Source: Anniella stebbinsi
Taxonomy: Eukaryota; Chordata; Lepidosauria; Squamata; Anniellidae
Reading direction: 5' to 3'
NCBI GenBank assembly: GCA_029215795.1
Contig: JARDYH010000003.1
Coordinates: 98,922,609 to 98,986,608, forward strand
DNA length: 64,000 bases
Under the pieces are notes generated by a model. The model was not told the DNA's origin and ran no database searches. It worked only from the letters and a program-made list of their open reading frames with translations. Below are positions 22,943-33,843 of the stretch, piece after piece. The position numbers and the translations under genes are program-made. How positions within the stretch are numbered: position 1 is the first letter of the stretch; every line of letters starts with the position of its first letter.

Positions 22943-23269
22943 AACCGAGCCTTTCCTAGGCAGCAAAAGAAAAGAAAATCATCTTCTTTTCAACGCCCCT
23001 CTCCCCGCTTTCCTTGCCTCCCTCCCCCCCTTCCCCGCCTGTAGGATAAGGCGGCGTAACTCCGGAGGAAAAAAACCCTCGCTATTTAATGCGAATGTGA
23101 AAATGCGAATAAAAGGAGCTAAAACCCGCCTGTACTCCTGATTTGCGCTCCTCTCTTGTAGAGGTAATTTTTTAATGAGACTTGAAAGAGCTTTAAATCG
23201 CTCTTGTTGTAGAGGAAAAATTTTTAATGCGCCTTGAAAGAGCTTTAAATCGCTCTTGTAGAGGCAGCC
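22542..23269. mobile_element. longer relative of the 355-bp MITE (~730 bp)
   Basis: Left end GGTCCCCTCTACAAGCAG and right end CTCTTGTAGAGGCAGCC are family termini. The middle (about 22640-23060) is unlike the 355-bp copies and contains poly-pyrimidine and GT tracts. A further family-type right end lies inside it (GGCTCTTGTAGAGGCAGCC at 22749-22767). Family sequence resumes near 23050 with CTCGCTATTTAATGCGAATG. The tail block GAAAGAGCTTTAAATCGCTC is duplicated. It may be a parent-like form or a copy interrupted by other DNA. Confidence 0.7.
22905..22941. repeat. (GT)n microsatellite
   Basis: A perfect GT run inside the 730-bp MITE relative. Confidence 0.95.
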
Positions 23270-23284
23270 ACAGTTAGAAACATA

Positions 23285-23629
23285 AGCTGCCTCTACAAGA
23301 GGCATTTAAAGCTCTTTCAAGGCTCATAAATTTTTTTACCTCTACAAGAATGGAGCGCAAATCGGGCGTAGAGGCGTGTTTTCTCTCCGATTTTGCGCAT
23401 TATCAAATGTGCATTAAATAGCGAGTTTTATTTTGCTCCAGCCGTTAAAGCGCATTTTGACTATGTGAACAAGCGATTCTCCGCATGTCAACAGTTTAAA
23501 TCGTGTTTCGGTTGTCCACTAATGCGCTTCGCCGCCTCTCGTACAGAGGTATTAGGCGTAAATGCGTTTCTGCGAATATACGCATAATCGCCTAACCAGG
23601 CGTAAAGGCGAATTCTTGTAGATGAGGCA
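23285..23629. mobile_element. ~345-bp MITE family member
   Basis: Starts AGCTGCCTCTACAAGAGGC and ends GAATTCTTGTAGATGAGGCA, flanked by ATA at 23282-23284 and 23630-23632. It is inverted relative to the neighbouring 730-bp relative, 15 bp away. Confidence 0.88.
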
Positions 23630-23632
23630 ATA

Positions 23633-24498
23633 GACCACTACATTTTGATGGGCACGTAGATCAGAGTGTGAATTGTATGTTTCGTGTGAAGGTTTCAGAT
23701 ATCATGGGTCATGTAGATAGTGCTGGGGGTGCAGGTAGATCAGTGATTGTGGTGCATGTTGACACCAGTGATGTGGAGAAATATATTTGTGAGGTTCTAG
23801 AAGCCAAGTTTAGGTTGCTAAGCAGGAGGTTGAAAACCAGGACTTCTAAAGTTGCTTTCCCTGAAATGCTATCTCTTCCATGCCCTAGGGCCTGCTAGAC
23901 AGGCAGATTTGTGGAGACTCAATGCATGGATGAGACCATGGTGAAGGAATGAGGGTTTTTTATTTGTTAGGCCCTGTGGAGCATTTTGGAATAACCTGGG
24001 CCTGTGCAAAAGGGACCGTAATGAAAACAGACTGCTTGTGCTTAACATCAAAAAGATGGCAGAGCAGCTTTTAAACTGAACCCTGCAGGAAAGCTGACAG
24101 GAGTTGGGAAACATCTGTTTCAGGTTGATTTGGATGAAAATGTTTCTGCTTCCCCAAATAAGGACAGGATGGAAATAGGCCAGAAACATATATTAAAACA
24201 TGATAGCCTGTCAAGGAGGCCAAAGGGCCAGAGGAGAAATACACACATTGTCTTGAGGGGGACAATGGCTCTAGGTGTTTCTATGGTAATACTAGAAACC
24301 TCCAAGCCAAGATGGGAGCTTTGTCGTCCTTGGCTTTAAATGACAACGTAGATGTAGATTCAGGAAGCACATAATGCCAATTCATAGATTGTTTATTTAA
24401 TCCATGAATTGGCAGTGGTGAGCAGGAGTGAGTGAGTATGCTGCCTCCGGCACATCCCTCACTTCTGTTTTCAGTAAACAGCCTAGGATTACTCAGCA
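23633..24498. other. possible old LINE sequence, no gene
   Basis: Open frames at 23668-23898 and 24130-24339 are short and without recognisable domains. A Val-rich stretch (SVIVVHVDTSDVEKY) could be a decayed LINE piece, but the match is too weak to name. Confidence 0.3.
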
Positions 24499-24722
24499 TA
24501 GGGTGGCCATATGGAAAGGAGGACAGGGCTCCTGTATCTTTAACAGTTGTATGGAAAAGGGAATTTCAGTAGGTGTCATTTATATACATACAGCACCTGG
24601 TGAAATTCCCTCTTCATCACAACAGTTAGAGCTGCAGGAGCTAGACTAGAGTGACCAGATACAAAAGAGGGCAGGGCTCCTGTAGCTTTAATTGTTGTGA
24701 TGAAGATGGAGTTTTACCAATC
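24499..24722. mobile_element. half-length hAT-like MITE plus part of its mirror arm
   Basis: TAGGGTGGCCATATGGAAAG, then AAGGGAATTTCAGTAGGTGT and AGAGTGACCAGATACAAAAG, form the about 190-bp unit seen doubled in the foldback copies. The second arm breaks off near 24720. Confidence 0.83.
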
Positions 24723-25362
24723 GCAGGAAGGGATGTCCTTAATACAAATGCCACTGTCCTTATCTGATTAGAAAGAGGGTTGTGGCCAAATAGTTGCCTA
24801 TAGATTTCCAACACCTGTCCTTGTACCGGGAGGTTTGAAGTATATTTTTAGATGAGAATAGAATGTCTCAAGATGCTGGGAACCATGCCTCATATGAAAT
24901 TCCAGTTTTGCACAGTTAACAGGTGGTTCCATAGAAAATGCATGACCTGCCTTAGAGTATCAAGTCAGACTTGTGTCATATACAGTGAGTGGCATATGCT
25001 CTCTCTCTCTCTCTCTTGCTCTTTTTACTTTTTTTCTCAAGCTGAGTCATCTCTGGTTAACCAGGGTGACCAGGTGCCCGGATTTGTCCGGACATGCCTG
25101 GGAAATGGGGAGCAAATCCGCATCCGGGCGGAAAAACTGTTTTGGGGCCAAATCCGGAAATTTAGCCCCCCAAAAGGGTGACCTGATGGCCCTGCGGCGA
25201 TCCGGGGGACAGCGGGGGCAAACCGGGGCAGCAGGGGGTCACGCGGCGGTGGCAGGAGGCTGGCGGCACGAGGCACTTACTGGGGCATCCGCTTCCCTCC
25301 GGTGCTCGGAATCTACTGAGAAACAGGCTTCGCGGCCTGTCCCTCAGTAGCGTGCTGGGTGA

Positions 25363-25370
25363 TGACGTCA
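25363..25370. promoter_or_regulatory. CRE/ATF site in first palindrome
   Basis: TGACGTCA at the dyad of the 25292-25441 palindrome. The site is certain as sequence; its use is inferred. Confidence 0.5.
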
Positions 25371-25704
25371 TCACTCGGTGCGCTACTGAGAGACAGGCCA
25401 GGAAGCCTGTTTCTCAGTAGATTCCGAGCACTGGAGGGAAGTGGACGCCCCAGCAGCAGCAGGTAAAGAGTGCGGGGTGGGCGGCACGGCGCGGGTGGGG
25501 GGGCGGCGTGGGTGCGCAGGGCGGGTGCGCGGGGCGGGTGCGTGGGGCAGCGCAGGTGCACGGGGCGGGGGGGGCGGCGCGGGTGTGTGGGGTGGGTGGG
25601 GGGGCAGGGCAGGTGCGCGGGGCGGAGGGGCGTGAGTCACTTACCTGCTGGGGCTTCCCTCCGGTGCTCGGAATCTACTGAGAAACAGGCTTCGCGGCCT
25701 GTCC

Positions 25705-25752
25705 CTCAGTAGCGCGCCGGGTGATGACGTCATCACCCGGCGCGCTACTGAG
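25705..25752. repeat. perfect 48-bp palindrome with central CRE
   Basis: CTCAGTAGCGCGCCGGGTGA followed by its exact mirror, with TGACGTCA at 25725-25732. The mirror symmetry continues with few mismatches to 25654 and 25803. Confidence 0.95.
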
Positions 25753-26215
25753 AGACAGGCCAGGAAGCCTGTTTCTCAGTAGATTCCGAGCACCGGAGGG
25801 AAGCGGATGCCCCAGCAGGTAAGGAGTGTGGGGCAGGCGGCGTGGCGTGGGGGGGCGGCGTGGCGCGGGTGGGGGGGTGGCGCGGCATGGGGAGGCGGCG
25901 CGGGCGCACGGTGGGGGGGTTGTTTTGGGTGGGGGGTGGCGGGGGGGTCCAGGATTTTGATTCGCAAAATCTGGTCACCCTAGGTTAACATTCAGACAAA
26001 ATATGTCCCTACTTGTAAAGCTGTTTCCCTAAAGCTGCTATAGCATGTAAAAGGCAGAGAAAGCCCCCAAAACAATCAATACTGCAGTATGTCTCTGCAA
26101 TATCTTTATAAAAAGCACCTGACTTTTTAAGCCGGCTACTCTCCCTCATGTGGCTTATCTCATGCTTTCAGCTTAAACAGCTTCTTAGGCAACTAGCAGA
26201 TTTGTGGTTTGCTAG

Positions 26216-26234
26216 AGAGAGAGAGAGAGAGAGA
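26216..26234. repeat. (GA)n tract
   Basis: About nine GA units. Confidence 0.9.
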
Positions 26235-26444
26235 GGGAGGCTGTATGTTGTAATGTGCCAAAGCATCAGTAGTTATGAAATTTTCCTGTAAAATCTCCAT
26301 ACATCACATTTAGTAGGTAGATTCCCACCCCACCCCCTTGCTAGTTTCATCTCCAGTTACAAGTCTCTTGAGAATTCAGTGAACGAAGACGTCTTTACTA
26401 CTGCAGGTGGAATATGCGTGTTGAATGAGATCCTCCGTTTTTGT

Positions 26445-26452
26445 GGGCGGGG
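26445..26452. promoter_or_regulatory. GC box upstream of PRR5
   Basis: GGGCGGGG about 340 bp before the start codon, a candidate Sp1-type site. No clear TATA box at the expected distance from a defined start can be chosen. Confidence 0.35.
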
Positions 26453-26568
26453 AAGAGAAAAAAGTTTTACACAACATTCTGGTTGGAAGGGCTGCTTAAT
26501 ATGTAAAGAACAGCAGCAAGATGTTCAGCTTTAAAAAACAACCTTGAGAAATTATTAACCACAATTCA

Positions 26569-26576
26569 TGACGTCA
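26569..26576. promoter_or_regulatory. candidate CRE in PRR5 5' region
   Basis: A full TGACGTCA 211 bp ahead of the PRR5 ATG, outside any repeat I can see. It would suit a proximal promoter responsive to CREB/ATF factors, if transcription starts nearby. Confidence 0.4.
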
Positions 26577-26742
26577 GAGTTGATCTGATTAAAGGTTTGT
26601 TTTCTTGCTGGCGGAGGTGTGCTCTGTAGAGACTGGTTCTCTCTTCTTCTTTTTTTTTAAGTTTCATTTTTGAACAGCAAACGGAGAACCTCTCACGTTG
26701 GTGGTGCTGCTCCAGCTGCGTGTGTGTGTTGTTGTAAAAAGG

Positions 26743-26757
26743 ATGGTGTTTCTCTAG
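26743..26757 (+). other. short upstream ORF before PRR5
   Basis: ATGGTGTTTCTCTAG, four codons and a stop, ends 29 nt before the PRR5 ATG. It would lie in the leader if the transcript starts upstream of it. The TTTCTCTAG end could instead be a weak splice acceptor. A better candidate acceptor, GAACAG at about 26677-26682, follows a long pyrimidine tract. Confidence 0.4.
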
Positions 26758-26786
26758 CTGCCACACACAAAACAACACATTTGACC

Positions 26787-26917
26787 ATGAGGACTCTTCG
26801 CAGGTTGAAGTTCATGAGTTCGCCCAGCCTCAGTGATCTGGGTAAGAGAGAGACGGCAGCCTTGGATGAGCGGGAGACCCAGCAGCGTCGTGCCTGCTCC
26901 AACGCCACTTGGAACAG
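26787..26917 (+). CDS. PRR5: PRR5 (Protor-1) coding exon 1
   Basis: Encodes residues 1-43 and two bases of codon 44. The protein begins MRTLRRLKFMSSPSLSDLGK, the conserved PRR5 N-terminus. The paralogue PRR5L has a different start, so the assignment is specific. The ATG has A at -3. The frame is open upstream to about 26670, but no other in-frame ATG exists there. The exon ends AACAG|GTAGGA, phase 2. PRR5 binds RICTOR and is a non-essential subunit of mTORC2, the cytoplasmic kinase complex acting on AKT, SGK1 and PKC (known for the family). A second donor-like word, GGGTAAGA (GT at 26842), lies inside the exon. Intron 1 is about 20.5 kb. Confidence 0.95.
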
Positions 26918-27808
26918 GTAGGACCTTGCATGTTTCTTTCACCTCTTTCCCCCTCCTCCTCACCAGGAGTTTCCTCACAATAGCCAACATGTTAACTTCA
27001 GTACGATCACTTCCGACTCTGGTTAAAAAAAAACAAAAAAACAAAAATACCGCCATCACCAAACCCCAAACCATATCACAGTTTGGATTTTTGGTTTGAT
27101 TTTATTTGGCAAATCCCTTCCAGGACATTCACTCTCTTCCCCATTCCATTCATGTTGACGTGAAAGCTATAGCTTTTTCTCATGTTCTTTTCATTCTGGC
27201 TGGCAGTGGCGGTTAAGAAGATCCATGGAGCTCTCTTTATCTTTGCTGGCTATTGTGTCTCCTGGTTACTTTGTTGTTCTTTGTGAAAGTAGATGTTGTG
27301 CTACCCACCCACCCCTAGTATCGAAAGAGGAGAAATAATGAAATGGTTTGATATTTGTTTTTGGAAAGAGAAACAATGTATACCTCCTGATGATAATCAA
27401 AAATATATTATAATTTCCTGAAGGAATTGTTCCACTTTTGCAATGACAACAACAAAATTGCCATAATTCTCTATATCATCACTAAGGTTTTGACACTATT
27501 AATGTAGGCTGTGCGTAGTTGGCCAAAAGAAAGAGACAAGCAGATAGAGTTAAGAAAAAAATCCTGTTTGCACTTAGAATCTTCATACATGTTATTATGC
27601 AAGTATGCATAGTGAAAGTTCAGTGGGCTCCCCTCCCCTATTTTGCATGAGAAAAACTGCTTTTGGAGGAGGCAATTGAAAGTGGAGAAGTGGTATGCCC
27701 ATTTCTTCCTATTGCTTCTCTGCTCAAAATTTGAACTCCCCTTGGTGGCTTTTCTATTAAAAATGGGTTTTCATTACATACATGAACTTTAATCTAATGT
27801 AGTTAAGC

Positions 27809-28127
27809 TAGGCTGACCATCTGAAAAGGAGGACAGGGCTCATATAACTTTAACAGTTGTAGAGGAAAGGGAATTTCAGCAGGTGTCATTTGTATGCAAT
27901 TAGTTCCTGGTGAAATTCCCTCTTCATCACAACTGTTAAAGGTGCAGGCACTATACTAGAGTGACCATATACAAAAGAAGGCAGGGCTCTGCAACTTTAA
28001 CTGTTGTGATGAAGAGGGAATATCACCAGGAACTAATTGCATACAAATGACACTGGTTGAAATTCCCTTTTCTCTACAACTGTTAAAGTTCTATGAGCCC
28101 TGTCTTCCTTTTCAGATGGTCAGCCTA
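27809..28127. mobile_element. 319-bp foldback hAT-like MITE in PRR5 intron 1
   Basis: TAGGCTGACCATCTGAAAAG at the left mirrors CTTTTCAGATGGTCAGCCTA at the right (original family word CATATG changed to CATCTG in both arms). Flanked by GTTAAGC at 27802-27808 and 28128-28134. Same family as 15838-16157. Being intronic, it would be transcribed with PRR5 and could fold into a hairpin of about 150 bp. Confidence 0.9.
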
Positions 28128-28526
28128 GTTAAGCCCTTACTTAGAAATAAGCTCCCCATATAACCCAATGGAATTTATGTATAGGATCGTGATTTGAAAA
28201 ATACTTAGACTGACTGTGGATGGTACAGGATATAGGGGGAAACAGGAAGTACACTCAACTTACTATCCTTTTCTCTTACTACTGGCACAGTATAACATCT
28301 GAAACTATCCTGGGGATACTTTTAAACCATCCTAGGGATGACTATAGCTATAAACAGTTCTTCACAGCACTGCTTCAGTCGTTACGCAAAACATTTAAAA
28401 GCCAGGTGGTGTCTGGGCTGGTGTGGAGAGGCTGCACCTATTTGCGCCAACAAACTAGCTAAGAAGCTTTTAAAAGTTGTCTCTGCCACATGGAGCATTG
28501 TTGAGGCAAGCACTTTTTGAAGCCTC
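28128..28526. other. PRR5 intron 1, nothing recognised
   Basis: No exon signals and no known repeat. Confidence 0.35.
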
Positions 28527-28625
28527 TGCTTATTATTATTATTATTATTATTATTATTTATTACATCTTTATACTGCCCATCAGCCGAAGCATATGCTGG
28601 GCATATGCTGGCTGTAACATATAAA
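28527..28625 (-). mobile_element. L2-like LINE 3' tail
   Basis: A TTA tandem tract, then ATCTTTATACTGCCCATCAG and CCGAAGCATATG, is the reversed tail type of the 11.5-kb LINE. Confidence 0.68.
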
Positions 28626-29129
28626 TCTCCCCTTGTTCAGGTCTTTCCTTTAAATAGTTCGGTCAATCAGTTTACCATTTCTACTCCACTCCAAAAAATC
28701 ATTCAGAGTGCCTTACAAAATTGTTTGATATTGCAATTTTCAATCCATTCGCAAACATAAGGTTAACGGCACATAGATAGAGTGTGAGCTAATATATGAG
28801 ATCTCATGTGTGGAAACTCTGTTTGCTTTGGGGAGGTGATAAAAGTCTTGGTGCCTGTCTCATTTCTCCTAGCTCTGTGATTCTGAAGCACAGAATCTGC
28901 AGATACCTACAGTTCATTCATTTTCATTTTCAGACTTACATCCCACCCCCTTTTTAACCATTCATTCATTTTAGGACTTATATCCACCTCCCTTTTTTAT
29001 GGATGTGTTAAAACATTTAATAATAAAACAAATCCAATAAAGCAACATAGTTAAAATATAATAAAAATATCAACAAGCAGCCATTTTAGGCCAAGAAATT
29101 AACTAAGGAGCCATTAAAACATCCAGTTT

Positions 29130-29960
29130 ATTTTATTTCTTTATTACATTTTTATGCTGCCAAACTGTTAAAAATTTAACACAATAAATACAATATAACT
29201 GTTTAAAACTACAGTATAAAATGAAAATAGTAATCAAATAAAACATAGCAGAACTGCAAAGATTTAAAATCTAACAACAGATTTAAAACAACCAAAACTG
29301 AAAGACTAAAATTCCTGGGAAAATGAGAAGGTTTTCATCTGGTGCTAAAAACAGCATAATGTAGACACCAGATGAGCTTATCTGGTGAGCTCATTTCCAC
29401 AGAAGGGGTGACACAACAGAAAAGGCCCTCTTCTTAGTGGCCACTCACCTCACTTCCTTTGGCAGGGGTCCTGGAAAAGGACCACTGGAGACAATCTTAG
29501 GGTCTGGACAGGTATATATGGGAAGAGACAATCCTTCAGGTAACCTGACTCCAAGCCATTTGGGGCTCTGATGGTTAATAACAGCCCTTTGAATAAGGCC
29601 CAGATATGGACTGGCAACCAGTGCAGATGGAGAAATACTGTCATAATATGATCATGTTGGGCCGTCCCCATTAACCTTGTTGCTGGCCTATCTTGGAGCA
29701 GCTGAAGTTTCTGGGCCATTTTTAAAGGTCGCCCCACATATAATGCATTGTGGGGATCAAGACAAGAGGTTTACCAGAGCATGGATAACTGTAGCTTGGC
29801 TATCTATGGGCAGATAAGGAGGTAGTTGGTATATCAGACTAAGCTGATTAAAGGTGCTCCATGCCATGAAGTCCACCCACACGTCTAGTGGCAATTCTGG
29901 ATCCAAGAGTATCCCCAAACCATGAACCTAATCCTTTAAGGGGAATGCAACCCCTTCCAG
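29130..29960 (-). mobile_element. L2-like LINE 3' part, decayed
   Basis: Minus-strand translation at 29737-29450 gives QKLQLLQDRPATRLM, then LHWLPVHIWALFKGLLL, the C-terminal reverse-transcriptase end seen at 11.9-12.1 kb. Upstream DNA to about 29960 corresponds to the KLNPDKTE/GVALPLK region with many indels. The 3' UTR reaches about 29130. Several stops; no function expected. Confidence 0.85.
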
Positions 29961-30479
29961 AACAGGTCAGCTGGGCAGACTATCTCACACTAATAGTACC
30001 TCTGTTGTATGGATTGAGTTCATTGGGGGAGACTCAGATTCTGTTGAAAGTGTGTTACAGAATAAACTATTTTCTAGAATAGAATAGTCCTATGTTATCT
30101 TTACTAGAAAATAAATTTCATTCAGGATTGCCTGGAGCTCCTTCCCCAAGAAAACGAGATTTGCAACTCATTGATAGCTACGTCATCAAGTTCCAGGGAT
30201 GGCTTTTTTAGATGGGGCCTCACAAACACCTCCTGCAAAGAAGCATTACCTTCCTCCTAGACCCAGCCAGCCACTGCCCCTAAGCCATGAGCTTTTATTA
30301 GCCATGAAGAGCAAAAGTGGAGTGGGCAAGTAGTAGGCCATGCCTCCAGCACCTTACCTGCATTCTCCTGTTGAAAGAACTGTAATTCATGCTAAGAAAA
30401 CTGATTAGGAGCATCCTGCAATTGCATTGTGTATGTATCTAAACTGGAGTCTAAACTGGAACGAATACAAGCAATTTTT

Positions 30480-30885
30480 GCTAGTCTTCAGTGCGTGGAT
30501 AGGCTGTCTCTGTCCAGAAGTGGCTACTAGAGGGAGGTCATTTTCAGTCATGGCACCTCAGTTGTGGAAGGCCCTTCCCAGAGAGCCTGAGGCCTACATT
30601 ATGGTATTTTTGGCGTGAGCTGAAGGCCTTTTGATACTCCCAAGCATTTTGGTTTCTCAGTTTTTGCTGATTCTAAATCTGTTGTCTTTTTAGTTAATTA
30701 CACTGCTGTTGGCTTTTACTTTGGTTTTATAGTGTAGTTTTAAACTTTTAAAATTTTTATATTGTGTTTTATCTTGTTGTTGTATTTTATGTTTTTCACC
30801 ATTGTGAACTTCTCAGAGAGCTTTGGCTATTGGACAGCAATGAAATAAATAAATACATAAATAAATAAATAAATAAAATGAGCTT
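30480..30885 (+). mobile_element. L2-like LINE 3' end with tail
   Basis: GGTCATTTTCAGTCATGGCA and QLWKALPREPEAY-like coding sequence are followed by a 3' UTR ending GAACTTCTCAGAGAGCTTTG, then a (AAAT)n tail at 30842-30878. Plus strand, the same orientation as PRR5. Confidence 0.85.
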
Positions 30886-31289
30886 CTAAGAGCTCAGTAA
30901 GATCTGTCAGATGGGCAACTTAGAGAAGGCCGTTAACAACTCAGAAAAATTTGACTGGATAATACTATGTGTAGTGCAGCTCCCTAACGTACATTAGCTG
31001 TTTTTTAATCCACCTAAAATGATGCGGGTATGCATGATACAAGATCCTTGTATCCAGCTGGACATAACGTACATGTGCCCAGGCATTGAAATAGTGTGAT
31101 TATATTACTGAATTTCTGTTACTGAATTTCTTCCACTTTTTATGCTTGCAGATTTGATATGGCATATTAAGACATGTCATAAGAAATCTGTTAGTCTTAA
31201 ATATGCCACATGACTCTCTTCTATATGCTTAACGGCCTAAGATGGCTAATTTGTGCAGGTTTCATGCCCTTTAAGCATTGCCATTTACT

Positions 31290-31570
31290 TTTTACCAAAA
31301 ATGTGCAGCCTTCCATTGTGATGTTGATTATTATTACTATTACTAGCTTTCTGCCATAATGGAGCATGGTGCTTAACAATGTATCAACAAAAAGATAGGT
31401 TCCTATCAAAAAGAGTTTACAAGTTAAACCAATGTGGTGGGGAAGCCATAGAGGGAGGGAAGAAGATGATGCCAAGAGTAAATAGAGCAAGAATATGCAT
31501 TTAGTTCAGTTACACAATTTAGGGTTAGTTTCAGTAAGGCTTAGGCCATTGTGCAAAGGGGGGATATGAA
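31290..31570 (-). mobile_element. possible antisense LINE fragment
   Basis: GAGCATGGTGCTTAACAATG, then AGAGTTTACAAGTTAAACC, resembles the antisense LINE piece at 10.1 kb. Weak. Confidence 0.3.
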
Positions 31571-32668
31571 GGAAGAGTGAGAGATGCAGCACCCACAAAG
31601 GTGGTCTGGAAGGAAGCTCCTGGCCCTAAAGCCTTACAACTCAGTGTACTGATGAACAGATGTTTTCCTGGTGAATTTTAGAAGCTATGCATGGGTGTGG
31701 CGGGTGTGTCTCTGCTAGCTGTGTGGGAGAGCGTGAGGTTGTGTCTCTTTCTTTCAAGCAAGGTGAACTCGGCCAAGTTTAGCAATTCTGATGAAGGGAG
31801 AGAGGATAGCCCTTTGAATGAATAGGACATCTGTCAAAGAGGAGTATCCCCACTGGAGAGCAAGTGGTCAGAACTTGGTCTTCCCATGAAACTGAAGCCA
31901 AATTCTCACTAGGGTGCTAAATGTGTCTGTGCTGTATCATCTCAGAATGCAAGTGAGGACTTGCATGATTCAATGCTCCTTCACCTTCCCCCACCCCAGG
32001 GCATGTTAGTCTTCTATTGCAAGGCTTTTTTTTATGGAGGAGAATTCAGTTATATGAGCAACCATCTTTACTCTGAAGTAGAGATGGATTAATTAGTCAG
32101 TTTCAATTCCATGTCAGCTTCATGTGTGTTCAGTTGTAATGCATTTCATCCCATTTTCTCTGAGTTAACTCCAAAAAATCCTCTACTAAATTCCACATTT
32201 AAATTGTGCACTAAAATACAAATTATGTATGCATTCCCCCATGAAATACAGACTTTTGTGTGCATTTTTTGAGCTGAGAGCAACATCACAATTATTCTTC
32301 ACTCTGAAGGATAACTGTGTTCTGATCTGCATATTCGGTCCACGATATGTGAATTAAATCCATTCGCTTAAAAACGTGGAATGAACAAAATCCTCCAGCA
32401 TCCATAGTTTGTAGTAGTACAGCCCAGATACAGATTTAGCACCACAGAGACGACTAGGCCTTAGATGGTTTGGGGTCAAAATTAGGTTGCCCTGGATTCC
32501 CTGTGTAGGACATGTCACTCAAAGCATGTCCCCACAGCAGACTAGCAGTCACTCCATCTTTCCAGGGAATCCTTCAAATTGTAGTTTTGGAGATAGGTGG
32601 GAAGGGGAAGTGTCTGACAGAATTCTCGGCCCATCAGCAAGCTACAGTTCTTAGGATCTGGGGTATGG
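31571..32668. other. PRR5 intron 1, nothing recognised
   Basis: No repeat family or exon seen. Confidence 0.35.
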
Positions 32669-32856
32669 TAGGGTGACCATATGAAAAGGAAGGCAGGGCT
32701 CCTGTATCTTTAACAGTTATATTGGAAGGAGAATTTCAGCAGGTGTCATTTGTATGCATGCAGTACCTGGTGAAATTCCCTCTTCATCACAACAGTTAAA
32801 GCTGCAGGAGCCCTGCTCTCTTTTGTATCTAGTTACTCTAGTATCTGGTCACTCTA
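32669..32856. mobile_element. half-length hAT-like MITE
   Basis: TAGGGTGACCATATGAAAAG to TATCTGGTCACTCTA, about 188 bp, the single-arm form. If the tips are read from GGGTGACC, the flanks GTATGGTA and GTATAGTA agree at 7 of 8 bases. Confidence 0.85.
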
Positions 32857-33843
32857 GTATAGTATAATTTAGCATGACATAAAAGAGCCGTAGTGAACCT
32901 TGGGACTGTGCATTTCTCTCCTCTCCTTGGAAGCTTTTGCTTTGGTTTGAAATAAGCCAGCTTCATAACCCATAATTAACATTAACTACAGTTCATCCAG
33001 GTTCAGACAATATGAGAAGCTGTGGTTAAACAGAAGCAAAACCCTCCGAACCCTCCGTGCAGCCCTGCAGGCAAAGGGGAGGAGAGAGAGAGGGCACATT
33101 CACTGCCTCTCATTCATGTCACACTAGACAATTGTTTAGCATGGCATCTGAATACACCTAAAGAAATTAAGCACTTTATGCTAGGAAACAATTCATGTGC
33201 CTCATTCTTATATGTCAGGCCACTGAAAAAAGGAAAGTGTACAAGGAGAAACTGTACGCATTACACCCAAAATCTGTAAAGAAAGGAAGGATCAACCACT
33301 TCTGCTAAACTAAGGGTTTGGCCTACTTCCGTATGACAGATAAGATAAAAACAGATAAAGTATGGCCAAGTTTATTCATGGGGTTACATTTTGGTGAAAG
33401 GCAATGCATGCTTTTAACATTTCTGCCACCGGATTATATCCTGTTTGTGGAATACATGAGTCAACTTTCAGGTTGCATATTAAAATTAGATTTGTTACTT
33501 TGCAGGAAACAAACTGCACTCAGAAAACAATTATTAGCAAATTCTCTTAAGAAGCGCAAATATCCCTTGTTGACCAAACCATCTTTACGTTAAACCACAG
33601 TTCAGAAGTTGAGAGAAGCATCTTTCCTAACAGGCAACTTGGTGGTTTCCCAGGAAATGTCCCAGTTTCTTAGCCAGTAGTTTCACCACCTACAGCCAGG
33701 GCAACAGTGTTCCTTGCAGCCATAGGATAATCTCTCTTGACAAATCACTTCTACGCCTTAAAGCAAACTTTAATTATAACAGACAGCAGGCTTTGAATGC
33801 CTGACAGAAACTTCTATCATTCTGTAAGCTTATCAGCAAGCAA
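32857..33843. other. PRR5 intron 1, nothing recognised
   Basis: The open frames at 33022-33279 and 33318-33593 show no domain. No repeat is recognised. Confidence 0.35.

Larger units (their letters stand above)
25062..25982. mobile_element. GC-rich hAT-like element (921 bp) upstream of PRR5
   Basis: Termini CAGGGTGACCAG and CTGGTCACCCTA, flanked by GGTTAAC (25055-25061 and 25983-25989). The interior holds two copies of a 150-bp palindrome, 25292-25441 and 25654-25803, each centred on TGACGTCA, the full CREB/ATF site. Around each palindrome, splice-donor words point outward: reverse-strand GT at 25280-25279 and 25644-25643, plus-strand GT at 25463 and 25819 (CAG|GTAAGG). G-rich tandem tracts separate them. 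It ends about 0.8 kb upstream of the PRR5 start codon. Open frames rich in Gly, Arg, Ala and Pro here are compositional. Confidence 0.9.

Noticed and set aside
25383..25978. Pro/Ala/His- and Gly-rich frames resembling low-complexity proteins
   Set aside because: Products of G-rich tandem tracts in the 25-kb element. Both strands and several frames are open at once.
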